NCBI GenBank assembly: GCA_037367405.1
Contig: JAZKJV010006050.1
Span: 174,171 to 238,170 of the forward strand
Direction of reading: 5' to 3'
Length of the DNA stretch: 64,000 nt
DNA from: Ottelia alismoides
Lineage: Eukaryota; Streptophyta; Magnoliopsida; Alismatales; Hydrocharitaceae
Shown: in pieces, positions 1-12,860 of the stretch
How the letters are laid out: every line of letters begins with the position of its first letter
Position numbering within the stretch: the stretch's first letter is position 1
Made by a program: the position numbers and the translations under genes
Notes under the pieces: generated by a model
The model's input: only the letters and a program-made list of their open reading frames with translations
What the model was told of the DNA's origin: nothing
Databases searched by the model: none

Positions 1-110
1 ATGTACATGCATGAATGCTAATATGCTCTATTTAAGGGTATTTGCATGCATTTGCTAGGGTTTTTGAGGCCAAAACGATAGAATAAAGATGATGAAGTGT
101 GGATTCATCA
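1..110 (-). repeat. RT-C 3' LTR, first 110 bp (rest lies outside the window)
   Basis: The boundary at 110 is set by the palindromic LTR start (minus-strand TGATGAATCC...TTCATC) directly next to a polypurine tract, as at the RT-D left LTR end (47901). The neighbouring sequence matches the RT-D LTR. Confidence 0.85.
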
Positions 111-125
111 TCCCCCTATACTTTA
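111..125 (-). promoter_or_regulatory. RT-C polypurine tract (plus-strand primer site)
   Basis: The minus strand reads TAAAGTATAGGGGGA directly before the LTR start. This is the position and composition expected for the RNase H-resistant primer of plus-strand DNA synthesis. Confidence 0.85.
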
Positions 126-2617
126 CCTTTGTTAGTCCCTAGCAAACACTTATGCAATAAGTGCAAAAGAAAAAGGAAGAAAAGAAAAAGAAGAACTTGG
201 ATTTTATTTGATCATCAAACTTGTCTTCACAAACTCAAAGTTTGGAGCTTAAGTCGGACCTTTGGAATTTTAGTACAGGCGGAACCTTAATGAGAACTGA
301 ATTTGAAATCCAACAGTCCTTGAGAATCCCAAAACTCTGTCCAAGTCTCCTCAATAGCCAGGTCAGAAATATCTCAACTCATACGCAAACGCTTACGACT
401 ATGAGTCTGACTCGTACAGTGTAAGTGATGGTGGCTCTCCCCAACTGAAATGACAAAGAAACTGGCTTCTCCAGTACGACAACCCAATGATTCCCCAATC
501 CAATAACTCCATCCTCGAGGAGCGGGGTATTCCCTTCTAAGTTCAAGTGGCAACCAGCTCAAGAGGAGGGGGTGAGGAGAAGAATGGACAGTAGCCAGTG
601 TAGCTATCTATCCTGGGATGCAAGACCAGTGTAGTCAAGTCATCCAGCTGCAGGCTTTCATATTTGACTTTGGAACTCAAGCTTGCTTATTGGCTTTACA
701 ACATTTGTACATACTTTGCAGGCTTTTTATTTTTTTTGTACATGCCTGAACATTTTTTTTGAATACTATTCACAGCAGCATTTACATAAGGAGTTTTTCC
801 TCTTGAGCCAGTAGACTATCCCTCTTTTAAAGCTTTATTGCAACCCACAGCCTCCTGTCTTTAGACTTCCTCATCACTGGACGGGTTGGGGTGCACTTCC
901 CTCCCTAGAGGAGGACAAATGTTTCCACTTGTGTGTGTCTCATACCAGCAAAGCCAATCCCCTCACCACTCCAACTGAGTTGAGCCATGTGAAAGGTGCA
1001 GGTGTCCAAGTTAGGTCATTGTCAACAAGATTCGTGCGTGTGCTCCGAAATACTCTACTTAGGCAGTCAAGAATCCATTGAACTAAGTCCCGTGATCCTC
1101 AAAGAATTAAGTCAACTAGACCCGAAGTACCTCAAACCCAGTTCCTATAAGGTTCCTGTTATTAGGTAGATTTTAAGGTCTAATCAAGCTCCAATCTCCG
1201 GATTTTACTTAGACTTGTTCAAAATTCAATTCGAAAAATGCTCATGCTATGCAATGCAATGCAGAAAATATTTTTGTGATGCAATTTTCAAAGATTTTGA
1301 ACTTTTTATGAATTTTTGAAAAGATGATGATGATGCATATGCAGATGCATTTTTTTGTCTTTTTCAAAAAGATTTTTCAAATGTTTTTGGATTTTAATTT
1401 TGCAAATGTTTTTGGGATTTTTGAAAACAAAAAGTTTTGGCTAAAAACTAGGAGAAAATATGTACACGGGAGTGCTTCTTATATTTACAAGAAGTGGATT
1501 TTAAGAATTTACAGGGTAAGTGGTCAATTTTATAAGTATATATATACATATAGTGGATTTTGGTGTGATGTATGAATTCCTCAAACTTATTTGACACAAG
1601 ATTTTCACGTAATTTTTGAAAACTATAGTCCAAAATAATTTTTACAAACATTTTACAAACATGTACACACATTTGAAAATCATTTTGCAAAGGTTTTTAA
1701 AAAAAGTATATATAGATTTTTCAAAATATTTTTGCAACCATTTTTCAAACCATTTGCAAATCATTTTTCAAACATTTTATTTCACACAAAGAAAATAAAT
1801 TTTACAAACCACACATTTTTACACAGGTTGAAAACATGTAACAAAATATTTTCAAAATAGTTTTCAATAGATGTTCAGAAAGATTTTCAAACTATTTTTC
1901 AAACATTTTACAAAAAACATTTTATCCTGATTTATTAATCAGTATATACAAAAAGAATTTGAGGAACGGAACATCTTTTTATTATGGTTTTTAATGAATT
2001 TTAAAGAATTATTAGCCATATTATTAGGAAAATATGAAAGTACGAGTTATGGCTAAAGTATATACACAGTATATACGACCCCCCTATACTTAGCTTGAGC
2101 TATGTCCTCATAGATCGGAGAGAAAAGAGCAGACATAACTCGTACTATGTATAGGCAAGTCTAAAGAATAAATGAATACACCAATGAGAAGTTGACCGTC
2201 CCCCTATACTTAGGATCAAATAATCCTAAGTATAGCAGACTGTACACAACGCAGGGAGGGTCAAGGGTGGGAATGAACAGATCGTACTCAGATTGTCTCC
2301 CCCTATACTTAGGGTAAAATATCCCTAAGTATAGACAAGATGAGGAGACAATGGAGAAGATCGAAATGAAAATGAAAGAACTCAGGGTGCAACCCCCCTA
2401 TACTTAGGACAAAGTACGTCCTAAGTACAGAAAACTGACAACAAGGGGCAGCACCTTTTTGATAGATAAAGAAGATAGAAAAGGAAAAGAAGAAAAGAAG
2501 AAAAGAAGAAAAGAGATCAACAGATGAAAGCATGATATAGACATATGATCTGCACAGCGGAAGATGTAAGTGATCACCATGTATGAGATGCAGATGATAT
2601 GAGTCAAAGAACACATC
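126..2617 (-). other. RT-C 3' noncoding region between integrase and PPT
   Basis: This 2.5-kb stretch holds no credible gene. Its short open frames are AT-rich and without recognisable domains, and there is no envelope-like ORF. It contains purine-rich tracts near 170-200 and 2465-2515, an AT-rich block (1200-2000) of repeated TTTTCAAA-type words, and the hairpin array at 2041-2430. The collinear region of RT-D is 47916-50388. Confidence 0.7.
2041..2430 (-). repeat. RT-C hairpin/PPT-like array
   Basis: There are three hairpins, 2204-2235, 2303-2334 and 2398-2430. Each has about 12-bp arms of the type CTATACTTAGG/CCTAAGTATAG around a 7-8 nt loop and, on the minus strand, is followed by a G run. 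A fourth half-motif lies at about 2091-2103. It sits between a perfect 12-bp inverted repeat, GTACGAGTTATG (2040-2051) and CATAACTCGTAC (2134-2145). Confidence 0.85.
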
Positions 2618-3270
2618 TCATACCAGAAGAATATGGGCAACGTCAATGGTCAGCGGGTCATGATCTAGATATAATTTCAGGCGTTGACCATTGCCACGGA
2701 AGGTAGAGAAAGATGACAGTTCGGATATATCAATACTGACATTGTCTTGTACCTTCCTGACCACATATGGACCTTTCCACTTGCTCTGTAATTTCCCTGG
2801 AAATAATTTCAGCCTGGAATCAAACAACCATACTCTTTGATCTGGCTCAAACTGTTTATGGCTGATGTGGGAATCGTGCCATGTTTTCACTTTCTCTTTG
2901 TATTGTAGGCTGCTAGAAAAGGTTGTATCTCTCAGTTCCTCCAGGGCTGCCAACTCTGCTCTCCGCTGATCTCCTATACTCTCGGGATCCAATAATAACT
3001 CAGTTACTGCCCAGAGTGACTTATGCTTTATCTCCACAGGAAGATGGCATGGCTTGCCATAGACGAGACGAAAGGGAGATGTCCCCAATGGATTCTTGAA
3101 GGATGTCCGATAAGCCCACAAGACCGAGTCCAAAAGCTGTGACCCATCCTTTCGGTCTGGACGGACAACCTTCTGCAAGATAGTCTTTATCTCCCGGTTC
3201 GATACTTCGGCAAGACCATTAGTCTGAGGGTGATATGGCGTGGCAACCCGATGGTCAATGCTGAACTCGT
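2618..3270 (-). pseudogene. pol: RT-C integrase C-terminal fragment
   Basis: The minus-strand frame encodes the end of a Ty3/gypsy integrase. It starts abruptly in the core at the TPYHPQTNGLAEVSNREIK motif, which carries the last Glu of the D,D35E triad. It continues through the RLVYGKPCHLPVE segment and the C-terminal KLQSKWKGPYVVRKV motif (GPY/F-type), then stops at 2618-2620 with no chromodomain. The first two catalytic Asp residues, the zinc finger, RT, RNase H, protease and gag are absent because the element is cut at 3270. It is closely related to the RT-D integrase (50389-51666). It cannot be functional. Confidence 0.92.
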
Positions 3271-6200
3271 TGATGACACAGAATTCCCCTAAGACCCGGG
3301 TGAAGGTAATGAAACAAGGGTCGTTGCGACCCGGATCTCAGAAGATGTGTCAATCAAGAAAAAGAATCGAACCGCGAAACGAATCGAAAATCAAACAAAG
3401 CAAATCAAGCGGTCCTAGCTATGTGATTAACCTGGTATAGCTCCCAGGGTCGAACACAAGGAGCACGGATTGGCCTAGGGCCTACGAAGTAGTAAAAACA
3501 ATATAAAAATAAAAGGAAATGTTTTTTAGTGGTTTTTGATAATTTTTATATTTTTTTGGATTTTTTAAAAGATAAAGAAAATAAAAGAAAACAAATATCA
3601 ACACACTTGGGCAAATTATTTAACACACCAAAAATCAAGCAAAAATTAAGGAAAATTTTTTTTTTATGTTTTTTAAGTTTTTAAGTGTTTTTGGTGAATT
3701 TTTGATATTTTTCTAATGGGTAGATTATTTTCTAAAAATCAAACAGTGCTAAAAATCCTAGGTACTGTCCAGCAAGGCTTAAGACCCAAAAATAAAATAT
3801 TTAAGGATCTCAAAAAGCCCTGGAGGTAATTTTCCTGTAATCTAGAAAGAATAAGGAAAATTTAGGCACCCTAATTATTGTTTTTGGATTTTTAAATTAT
3901 TTATTATAATTTTTATGAGTTTTTAGGGGTTTTTCAATTTTTAGGGTTTTTACTTAATGAAAAATAGCCAAAGTTGGCTAGAAAATCAAACAACAAGCAA
4001 ACAACAGAACCTAATTTTTTTAGAATTTTTGGGGGTGTTTTTATATTTTTTTGGTATTTTTAAACCTAGACAGTAGCTTAAAGGAAGGTTTTTAAATTTT
4101 TAAAAATACTAACTCAAATCAAAAATGTCCTCAAAAATTCTCAAAAATCTAACAACATGGCAGGAGCCATGTGTCAAATTTTCATCGAATTTGGAGGTGG
4201 TTTGATATTTATTCGAAAATCAAAGAGGGGGCACTGTGCACAGGGACGTAAGTGCAAATACCCAAAGTTCTGAGGGCCAAGGTGCAAAAATCCCAGCAAG
4301 TCACGCACGTGGCGCGTGGCTGGGGCACTCAGGGGCCTTTTGGTAAGAAAAACCAAGTTCCAGGGGCTTTTGATAACTCGTACCAAAACCCAGGGACTCG
4401 GTTGCAATTTACCCACTAATACACGCACATGTAGAAATAAAAATGCTCACAGGGGCACAACTGCAAATACCAAAAAGTTTCTTGTCATTCAATAACCCAA
4501 CAGAACTACAGGGAAATAAATGCAAATAACCCTAAACTACACGTGACGATGCATGTGGTCTCATACACACAGGGGCATACATGCAAATACAAACAAGCAC
4601 CAGGTCCGGAATGCAAATTACCCTACGTAAATAAAGTCACTAAAATATTTACAGGACTAAAAATAAAAGACACAAACTACGAGGGGGCCTAAGTAATTTA
4701 CTCCTTTATTCGTCGACGGCCGGATTCGCGCCACGTGGAGGATCTGACGGCTCTGGATGGTGGCGCTCTCCTTCTTCAGCTCTCGGGCTGGATCGACGGT
4801 GGAGGCGAGGACACGTGGAAGATCGGACGGGGTGGGGCTCCGGTGCCTCTCTCCTCTGCTGCTAACGGTCCATATGAGCTCCTCAACGAGATCGACGGTA
4901 GCTGCTCCTCGGAAGATGGATGGCTGGGATCAAGTCTGGAGCGGAGGAGACATCGGACGGCGCTGGAGGATGGTGGAAGAACACGACGCCGGCGAACTTC
5001 GCCAGCCTCGTGTGAGAGCTGCAGTCCTCCTCAGCTGCTGCTAAGTATCGGAACAGGTCCGCGGAATCGTCCCGCAGCTGGTGAAGGTGTCCGATGGCCC
5101 GGCCGAGCCCTGGAGGGTCTCCGGCGAGCTCGGCGGCGGTGAGCTCCTGGTCTGAACGTACGGGGGTCTCAGATGACTCCCTTTGAACCTGCAAGATGGA
5201 CCAAAAGCTTCACGGGTCGAGGGCAAAGTGCCTCGACCCAAAGAAGCGGGGTGAAAGTGGCTTGTGGGTCGGCGCGAAGGAGCTCCGGCGAGCTGGGGAT
5301 GGAGGAGCTCGACTCCCAGCTCCGGGGCGAGCTGGGTTGGATGAGAGTGTGAAGAACGTGCGTCGGAGGATGGCGAAGGTGTGTGCGGGTTCCGATGATC
5401 GAGATAATACGCGAGGTGGCCGGAATCAGGGGAACTCGTCGGAGAGTCGATTTGGGGGTAACTCAAAATTAGACTAAACAAGAAGGTTCGAAGGTTACCT
5501 GGGCGATGCGGGAGACTATGCTGGAGCTTAGCTAGCTCCTGGTCTTCGCCTCGAAGGTCGTCACTGCCTGAGGCTCGAGCTCCAGCTAGGTGGCGGAGCA
5601 CGGCGGCGCGCGGCTGCCGGATCGATGGTCCAAGCACCTCCTCCTCGCTGCAACAAGGGCCAACGCGAGCTGTCACCTCGGTGGTTACAATGGAGGTCAC
5701 GGGAGTGAAGGTGGAGAGCCAAAGATGCCATGAGGAGGCGGCTGAGCTCGAGTTTTATATGGGTGCAGGTCCGGGAAGGATCGATCGGGTAGGGCGAGCT
5801 GAAGCGCGGATCTCAAGGAAGAATGTCGGGCGAGATTCCCGGATGCACGGGGGATGATTAGGATCTGGATTTGGAGCGAAAGGGAGGCGGATCGAGCCGG
5901 GAAAATACCAGGAAGTCGGGTCGGGCGAGCGGACTCGGGCTCTGGTGGTCCTGGGGGAGGTGTTGACCGGGGGTCAACAATCCCCCGTGGACCAATCCGA
6001 GCCCGCCAAGGTTTCATTTTTTATTTGATTTTTTTGGGGCCTTAAATGGCCGAATTTTCAAAAACTCAAAACACAAAATATTTTTGTTTTAATTTTTTCT
6101 ATTTTTTTGTGATTTTTAATTAATTTTTGGAAATAAAAATAAGGTCTATACATAGTAGCTATACATAGGTATATATACACTATATTGATTTTTGATTTTT

Positions 6201-6936
6201 GATTTTTAATTAGTTCTTTTTATACATTTTTATCCCTATTTTATATTTTATTTATTTATAGGATAAAAGGAGGAATAAAAGGCTATTTTTACTTTATTAT
6301 TTATATACATAGGTTAAATAATTAGTGATATACATATATGTACATGGTATATATACAATATATTTTTGTATTTTAATTTTGTAATTTTTATTTGATTTTT
6401 GTCTTGTTTCTTTTTATTTATTTTATTTACAAAACATAAAAAGGGATATTTACAAAAAGGTTTGAAAATAAATTAGGTTATTTACAAGGTGAAATAAATA
6501 AAGAAGGTGGTCTATGTATATGGTGAAGAGATGTTTTTGGATTTTTGATTTTTATCTTTTTGTTTTGTTTTTAATAACTTATGTACAAGATATATACACA
6601 TATTTACAACATATTTTTGGATGAGGAAAATATTATTTATTTATTTACAAATATGTACATATGTGAGCCCCTATCTCCCTCTACTTGGCTTTTATGCGGT
6701 CAGGCCCATGCTGAGCCCTCCCTTGGGTTAGGTTGCTCAATATTTATTCTAAATATTTCCCTTTTTTTCTTTTTCATCTTTATTCTTTTATTTTTGCACA
6801 AAAACATGCTAATTATCTATATTTACAAACATGCATGCTTTTGCTAACTTTTCCTATTTACACATATCTACATGCATTTGCATAGGTTTTTGTAGCTAAA
6901 ATATAAGAATAAAGAGTGATGAATGGGTATTCATCA
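3271..6936 (-). repeat. RT-B left (3') LTR, divergent or chimeric copy
   Basis: It starts TGATGACACAG and ends in the palindrome TGATGAATGGGTATTCATCA at 6936 (3666 bp). Compared with the right LTR the first ~130 bp, about 4.73-5.5 kb and 5861-5960 differ strongly. Stretches such as about 5560-5860 and 6600-6936 are nearly identical. A mosaic like this is not expected for the two LTRs of a single insertion. It includes an AT-rich U5, a GC-rich R/U5 (4.7-5.9 kb) and a U3 with TATA, CCAAT and W-box-like sites. Confidence 0.85.
5753..5996 (-). promoter_or_regulatory. RT-B left LTR core promoter (TATA, W-box palindrome, CCAAT)
   Basis: On the minus strand there is a CCAAT box (complement of 5992-5996 region), a palindromic TGTTGACC/GGTCAACA pair at 5961-5979 and a TATAAAA box at 5753-5759. 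The same order and spacing occur in all four family-1 LTRs. Transcription start would be about 30 bp further along the minus strand. Confidence 0.55.
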
Positions 6937-6955
6937 CCCCCCTATACTATACTTT
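6937..6955 (-). promoter_or_regulatory. RT-B polypurine tract
   Basis: The minus strand reads AAAGTATAGTATAGGGGGG directly before the left LTR. It matches the RT-A PPT. Confidence 0.88.
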
Positions 6956-9014
6956 GCTAGTCCCTTAGCAAACACTTATTTGAAAAAGAAGTGAAAAAGA
7001 AAGAAAAAGAAAAAGAGAATGTACATGGATCAAGGTTGATTATTAAACTTGCCTTCATTAAATTGAGGTATGGAGCTTAATCAGATCTTTGGATTATTCA
7101 TGTGTCGGAACCTTATTCAGACTTAAGCTTAAAACCTAACAGCCTCTAAGTTCCACTATTCTATAACCAAGACTCCTCAATGCTCCAGATCAGAACAAGT
7201 CATCAATCACAAACCCTGAAGACCATGAATCTTTTCTTGTCCTGTGAAAGTGAGGTCTAAGCTCTCCACCTCAGAAATGGCAACTTGACAACCCTCCCCA
7301 ACAAGGTAACTCTATGACCTCAATCTGGCCACTCTTTCCTCGAGGAGCGGGGTATTCCCTTCTAAGTTCAAGTACAACCGGCTCAAGAAGAGGGGGAAGA
7401 AGAGAATGGGTCAAGGCCAGTGTAGCCAAGTACCCTTGGGAGCTTGACCAGTGTAGCCAAGTCTCTCTGCTGCAAGCTACAACAGGTGGATCATGAAACC
7501 AAGCTTTGCTTATTGCACTTATATACATACTCCGGTGGGATTATCATTTTCTCTCAGACCCACCACTTTTTTGGAGTTATTTTCTTTTTGCACATTTTTT
7601 TTTCGAGTGCATCTATACAACATGTACATGTGCAGCATATACACAAGGAGTTTTTCCTCTTGAGCCAGTAGACTATCCCTCTTTTGAAGCTTTATCGCAA
7701 CCCACAACTCCCGTCGTTAGACCTCATGGCAACCAGACCAAGTTGAGACACACTTCCTTCACTAAATGAAGAAGAGAGGTTCCGCCTAGAAGTACTACCC
7801 TCATATGCTACCCCAAGTCAAGGAAGACTGCCTCCTCACCACCTCATCCGTAGAGAGCTCGGTGCATAGTGCGGTTGTCCAAGTAAAGCCATAATCTATA
7901 TGAGTCATGTGTTGTTGTTAAGTGCTCTATTTAGGCTCATTGAGATGACATGTGATCATAGCCTAGTGGACTCAAAGAATTAAGTCACCATGGACCTGAA
8001 AAGCCTTAAACCTAAGCCCTATAAGGTTCCTCTTAGAAATTAGGTGGATTAAGATCTTAATCAAGCTCCATTTCTCCATTTGATTCCAGGCTAGTTTAAA
8101 TGTCAACTATCATCCAGAAAAACTATATACATATGTACAAAAAGATGCATATTTACACAAATTTTACAATCATGCAAAATTTTTGAAAAATGTTTTGAAA
8201 TCATGAATGATGATGCATGAAGTGCAAGTTTTGCAAAAAGATATTTACACACATTTACACAAGATTTTTGCAAACTTTTGATTTTCAAAACATTTTGGAA
8301 AAATTTTGTACTATATACATAATTTTGATACAGAAAATATTTACACAAGCTTTACACAAAAGATTTTTGAAATCATTTTTACAAAAATAATTTGTACACT
8401 AGCTATGTATGTGCAAATAAAAGAAGATTATGTACATGAAAATTTTTAATTTTTGTGGTTTTTAGCCATTTTTATTTATTGACACACTCACACAAAGTAC
8501 GAGTTATGGCTAAAGTATATATGAAATATATACACACCCCCCTATACTTAGCTCAAACGATGTCCTCGGAGTCAAGAGCGATGAAGAAGACATAACTCGT
8601 GCTATGTATAGGGAAGTGAAAAGGAAGGCTATACAAAAGGAGAATAAGAAATCAAGAGGGACTCGGGTCTTCCCCCTATACTTAGGATCAAGTAATCCTA
8701 AGTATAGCAGGCTGTATACTAAGGGAAAACCGAGTGGAGAATGTACAGGGTCTACCCCCCCTATACTTAGGATAAGATATCCCTAAGTATAGGCAGCAAA
8801 ACAGGGGTAGATAGAAACAAAAGGAATACCCGAAAGGTCTCACATCCCCCCTATACTTAGGGTAAAGTGCACCCTAAGTATAGCATAATCACAAGATGGA
8901 GAAAGGGATGTGGGACTAAAGAAAATGCTGATATGGACATCTGGATCTATGTACAGCAGAGGATCAGTAAAGCTCAGGCGTGAGATGCATTAGATGTGAG
9001 TCAAAGACCACATC
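6956..9014 (-). other. RT-B 3' noncoding region
   Basis: There are 2.1 kb between the pol stop and the PPT. No long frame and no envelope-like gene is present. It contains AT-rich TTTTGCAAA-type words (8100-8480), a purine-rich tract (6980-7020) and the hairpin array at 8510-8883. It is nearly identical to RT-A 36688-38756. Confidence 0.75.
8510..8883 (-). repeat. RT-B hairpin/PPT-like array
   Basis: Hairpins of the type CTATACTTAGG/CCTAAGTATAG lie at 8676-8707, 8761-8792 and 8851-8883, each adjoining a C run (G run on the minus strand). A looser pair, CTATACTTAG at 8542 and CTATGTATAG near 8602, overlaps the inverted repeat TACGAGTTATG/CATAACTCGTG. Confidence 0.85.
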
Positions 9015-12000
9015 TCACGCAAAATGAATAGGGGCAAGATCAATGACCCGCGGCTCATGATCTAGAAATGGCTTGAGCCGCTGGCCGTTCACTCGGAAGG
9101 TACTCTCAGAAGACAACTCAGATATATCGATGCTACCGTTGTCGTGTACCTTCCGGACCAGATAAGGTCCTTTCCATTTGCTCTGTAGCTTCCCTGGAAA
9201 TAATCTAAGCCTCGCATCAAACAGCCATACTCTCTGTCCAATCTCAAAATGCTTGTGGCTGATATGAGAATCATGCCACTCCTTGACTCTCTCCTTATAA
9301 TGTAAGCTGCTTGAGAACGCTGCATCTCTAAGCTCCTCCAGGGCAGCTAGCTCTGCCCTCCTCTGGTCTCCTATACCATCTGGATCCATCAAGATATCTG
9401 TGACTGCCCAAAGTGACTTGTGCCTCAGCTCAACTGGTAGGTGACAGGGCTTGCCATACACGAGGCGAAAGGGAGATGTGCCCAAAGGTGTCTTGAAAGA
9501 CGTCCTATATGCCCACAAGACCGAGTCCAATAGCTGTGACCAATCCTTTCGGTCAGGGCGGACGACTTTCTGCAGAATAGTCTTGATCTCCCTATTCGAC
9601 ACTTCGGCTAGACCATTCGTCTGTGGATGGTATGGTGTAGCAACACGATGGTCTATGCCGAACTCGCTAGCAAGTGCCTTCACCTGGTCATTGATGAAGT
9701 GAGATCCCCCATCAGAAATAAGAACTCGTGGAACCCCGAACCGCGTGATGATATGCTTCCTCAAAAATCTGCAAACTGTCCTCGCATCAGCGGATCGGGT
9801 GGGGATAGCCTCCACCCAACGACTCACATAATCCACGGCCAACAGAATGTACTCAAATCCCTGACTCTTAGGGAATGGACCCATGAAATCGATGCCCCAT
9901 GCGTCAAAAACCTCACAGAAGTGAATGGGCTGCATCGGCATCATATCACGCTGTCCACAAGTGCCCATCCTCTGACAGTCAGTACACCTCTTCACGAACT
10001 CATCTGAGTCCTTGAAGAGGGTAGGCCACCACAAGCCGGATTGGAGCACTTTCTGTGCCGTTCTCCTCCCAGAATGATGTCCTCCTGCCTCAAGCTTGTG
10101 GCAGTAAGTGAGGACGCTATGGTGTTCCTCCTGAGGAATACACCGACGCCAGACGCTATCCCCTCCCTCGTGGTAAAGGATGGGATCCTCCCAATGGTAA
10201 GACTTGGCCTTCGCGAGGAAGGTCTCAAGCCTCTGCCTGGTCCAATCTTGTGGGACTTTCCCAGCAACGAGAAAGTTCACAATATCGGCGTACCATGGGA
10301 GTGAGGCGATAGCAAGGATCGCCTCATCTGGGAAGGTATCTCGGATAGGATCAATCTGCTCAGTCTCCTCAGGCTGCTCTAATCGGGATAGGTGATCCGC
10401 CACCACATTCTTGACTCCAGGCTTATCCTTGATCTCAATGTCGAACTCCTGGAGTAGAAGGATCCATCTAGTCAGTCTGGCCTTGGCATCCTTCTTTGCC
10501 ATGAGGTACCTGATGGCGGTGTGATCTGTAAACAAAGTCACTCTGGATCCAATGATATATGATCTGAACTTATCCAGGGCAAACACTACTGCTAGCATCT
10601 CCTTCTCTGTAACCGTATAATTCCGCTGGGCGGAATCCAATGTGCGGCTAGCATAGTGTATAGCAAATGGTACTCCATCCCTCCTCTGTCCCAGCACTGC
10701 CCCTACGGCAAAATCGGAGGCGTCCGTCATGATCTCGAATGGGAGAGACCAATCAGGTGGCTGGAGGACAGGAGCCTCAATCACGCACTGCTGGAGAGTA
10801 GCAAACGACGAAAGACACTTGTCATCGACAAGGAACTCGGTGTCTTTCGTCAAGAGGTCGGTCAACGGTCGGGCAATCCTGCTAAAATCATGAATGAATC
10901 TCCTGTAAAATCCAACGTGCCCCAGAAATGACCGTAACTGCCTCAGATTGGACGGCGGTGTGAGTTTTCTAATGACATCGACCTTGGCCGGATCAACCTC
11001 CATGCCCCTGTTGGAGATGATGTGGCCAAGCACCGTCCCTTGAGTCACCATAAAGTGACTCTTCTCCCAAGATAGCACCAAGTGATACTCAATACATCGC
11101 TGAAGTACTCGATCTAGGCAGTCAAGACAAGAATCAAATCCGTCGCCGTAGATCGAGAAATCATCCATGAAGACCTCTAGGCACTCCCCTACCATGTCCG
11201 AGAAGATCGACAGCATGCACCTCTGAAAAGTCGCAGGGGCGTTGCATAGCCCAAATGGCATGCGTCGAAAAGCGTATGTGCCGAATGGACAGGTAAAGGT
11301 GGTCTTCTCCTGATCCTCAGGAGCGATGGCCACTTGGTTGTAGCCCGAGTACCCATCCAGGAAGCAATAATGGCTCTTCCCTGCCAGTCTCTCAATGATC
11401 TGGTCAATAAAAGGCAGGGGGAAATGGTCCTTCTTGGTGGCTTGGTTGAGTCTCCTGTAGTCAACACAAACCCTCCAAGAGGTGGGCACTCGTGTAGCAA
11501 TCTCCTCTCCCGACTCACTGATCACAGTCGTGATGCCCGTCTTCTTGGGCACCACATGCAAGGGGCTGACCCACTTGGAGTCGGAAATGGGATAAATAAA
11601 ACCTGCACCCCACCACTTCAATATTTCCTTCATGACAACCTCTCTCAGGTTGGGGTTCAGACGCCGCTGGAACTCACGCGACGGCTTCGCCCCATCCTCG
11701 AGATAGATGTGGTGGGAGCACACTGATGGACTAATCCCATGGAGATCTGCTACGCTCCATCCGATCGCCTTGCGGTTCTTTTCAAGAACCCCCATCAAAT
11801 GGGATTCCTGCTCTCCAGTCAACTCGGCGGAGATGATGACTGAGTACATCTCAGGATCGCCCGCAAGGAATCGATACTTCAGCGAAGTAGGGAGCGGCTT
11901 CAGCTCTGGAATGCTGGGTGCCGGCAAATCTGGCTGTGGAAGAAACTGAGTGAACGCTGCAAGGTCTGCCAAATCTGCCTGGGACAGTGAAAGTGTACTC

Positions 12001-12860
12001 TCGCAAACTGGATCGGGAGAAGGCGGCTCAACTGCACTGTCTCTGCTCTGCTCTGCATCTACCTCCTCCTCCTCAATAGGCTCAACTGGACTCGAGTCTG
12101 GCATCTGATCATAGCAATCGACCCAATCAGACTCTGAACCCGAGGGATCTGCATCAGAAACGGTGGTATCAGTACCACCGGAAGGCAAGGTGGCATCAGC
12201 ACCACCAGAAAACAAGGTGGCCTCAGCACCACCATCACAAATCATCGTGCTGCGATCAAGGACCGGCTCTGCTGCCGCTAAGGTATCCTGAACCAGGTCT
12301 GTGCTCTCCAGACTCTCCTCTGCTGTCATCTCTGCATCAGCTGTGTCTGAAAGTGAGAGGGTAGTCTGTGCCTCAAGGTCTGCCCAAGCTGCCTCATCAT
12401 CTGTGATCACAAAATCGCAGTCCTGGTGGATGTCTGGCTCTGCGTCTGTCAGCTGCTCTGAATCGGTACTCGCATCTGAGCTGGATCTGAATCTGGCTCT
12501 ATAGTCCTCGACCGTCTCTATTTGTATACTCTCGCCCTGGACGCGAAAGTACACCTTCCCGCTATCATGATCAGTCACCGCCTTGGCTGTGGCCAAGAAC
12601 GGACGACCAAGGATGATGGGGGTATCGGTCACTGACTCAGGGATCTCCATGTCCAACACTACGAAGTCCACGGGGAATTGCAGACCCTGAATCGTGACGA
12701 TAACGTCTCGTAATAACCCCTTCGGCCTCTTGACAGATCGATCAGCGGACTGAAGGACTGTCCTGCTCTGTCGAAGAGTGCCCAACTCGAAGCGGTCGAG
12801 AAGGGCTGCCGGAAGTAGGTTAATCGACGATCCGCTATCTAGAAGAGTACGGTCGAACCA
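9015..12860 (-). pseudogene. pol: RT-B pol: retropepsin active site, RT, RNase H, integrase
   Basis: This is the part of the gag-pol frame after the TAG at 12861-12863, open to its natural stop at 9015. Visible in order are the retropepsin active site LLDSGSSINLLP (DSG codons 12831-12839), the PR flap and end (PIILGRPFLATAKA), an acidic linker, RT with the FMDD box (codons 11160-11171), RNase H ([12 protein letters not shown], then TDHTAIRYL), and integrase with an HHCC finger, GIDFMGP, ISDGGSHF and NGLAEVSNRE (D,D35E) and a KWKGPYLVRKV end. There is no chromodomain. All key catalytic residues are present. Only the upstream nonsense codon separates it from gag, so the domains look intact but would not be made as one polyprotein. 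Confidence 0.93.

Larger units (their letters stand above)
1..3270 (-). mobile_element. RT-C: truncated Ty3/gypsy (Athila-like) LTR retrotransposon, family 2
   Basis: Read on the minus strand this is the 3' end of an LTR retrotransposon: C-terminal integrase, a 2.5-kb noncoding region, a polypurine tract and the first 110 bp of the 3' LTR, which continues past the left edge. It resembles RT-D at 47.8-51.0 kb throughout, so both belong to one family. The upstream two thirds of the element (5' LTR, gag, protease, RT, RNase H, integrase core) are missing. The break is exactly at 3270/3271, where the RT-B left LTR begins. Confidence 0.9.

Noticed and set aside
4735..5142. Captured host exon in the family 1 LTR
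   Set aside because: GC-rich and open in several frames, but the translations match no family I recognise, the region varies strongly between LTR copies and no ATG-led frame is kept.
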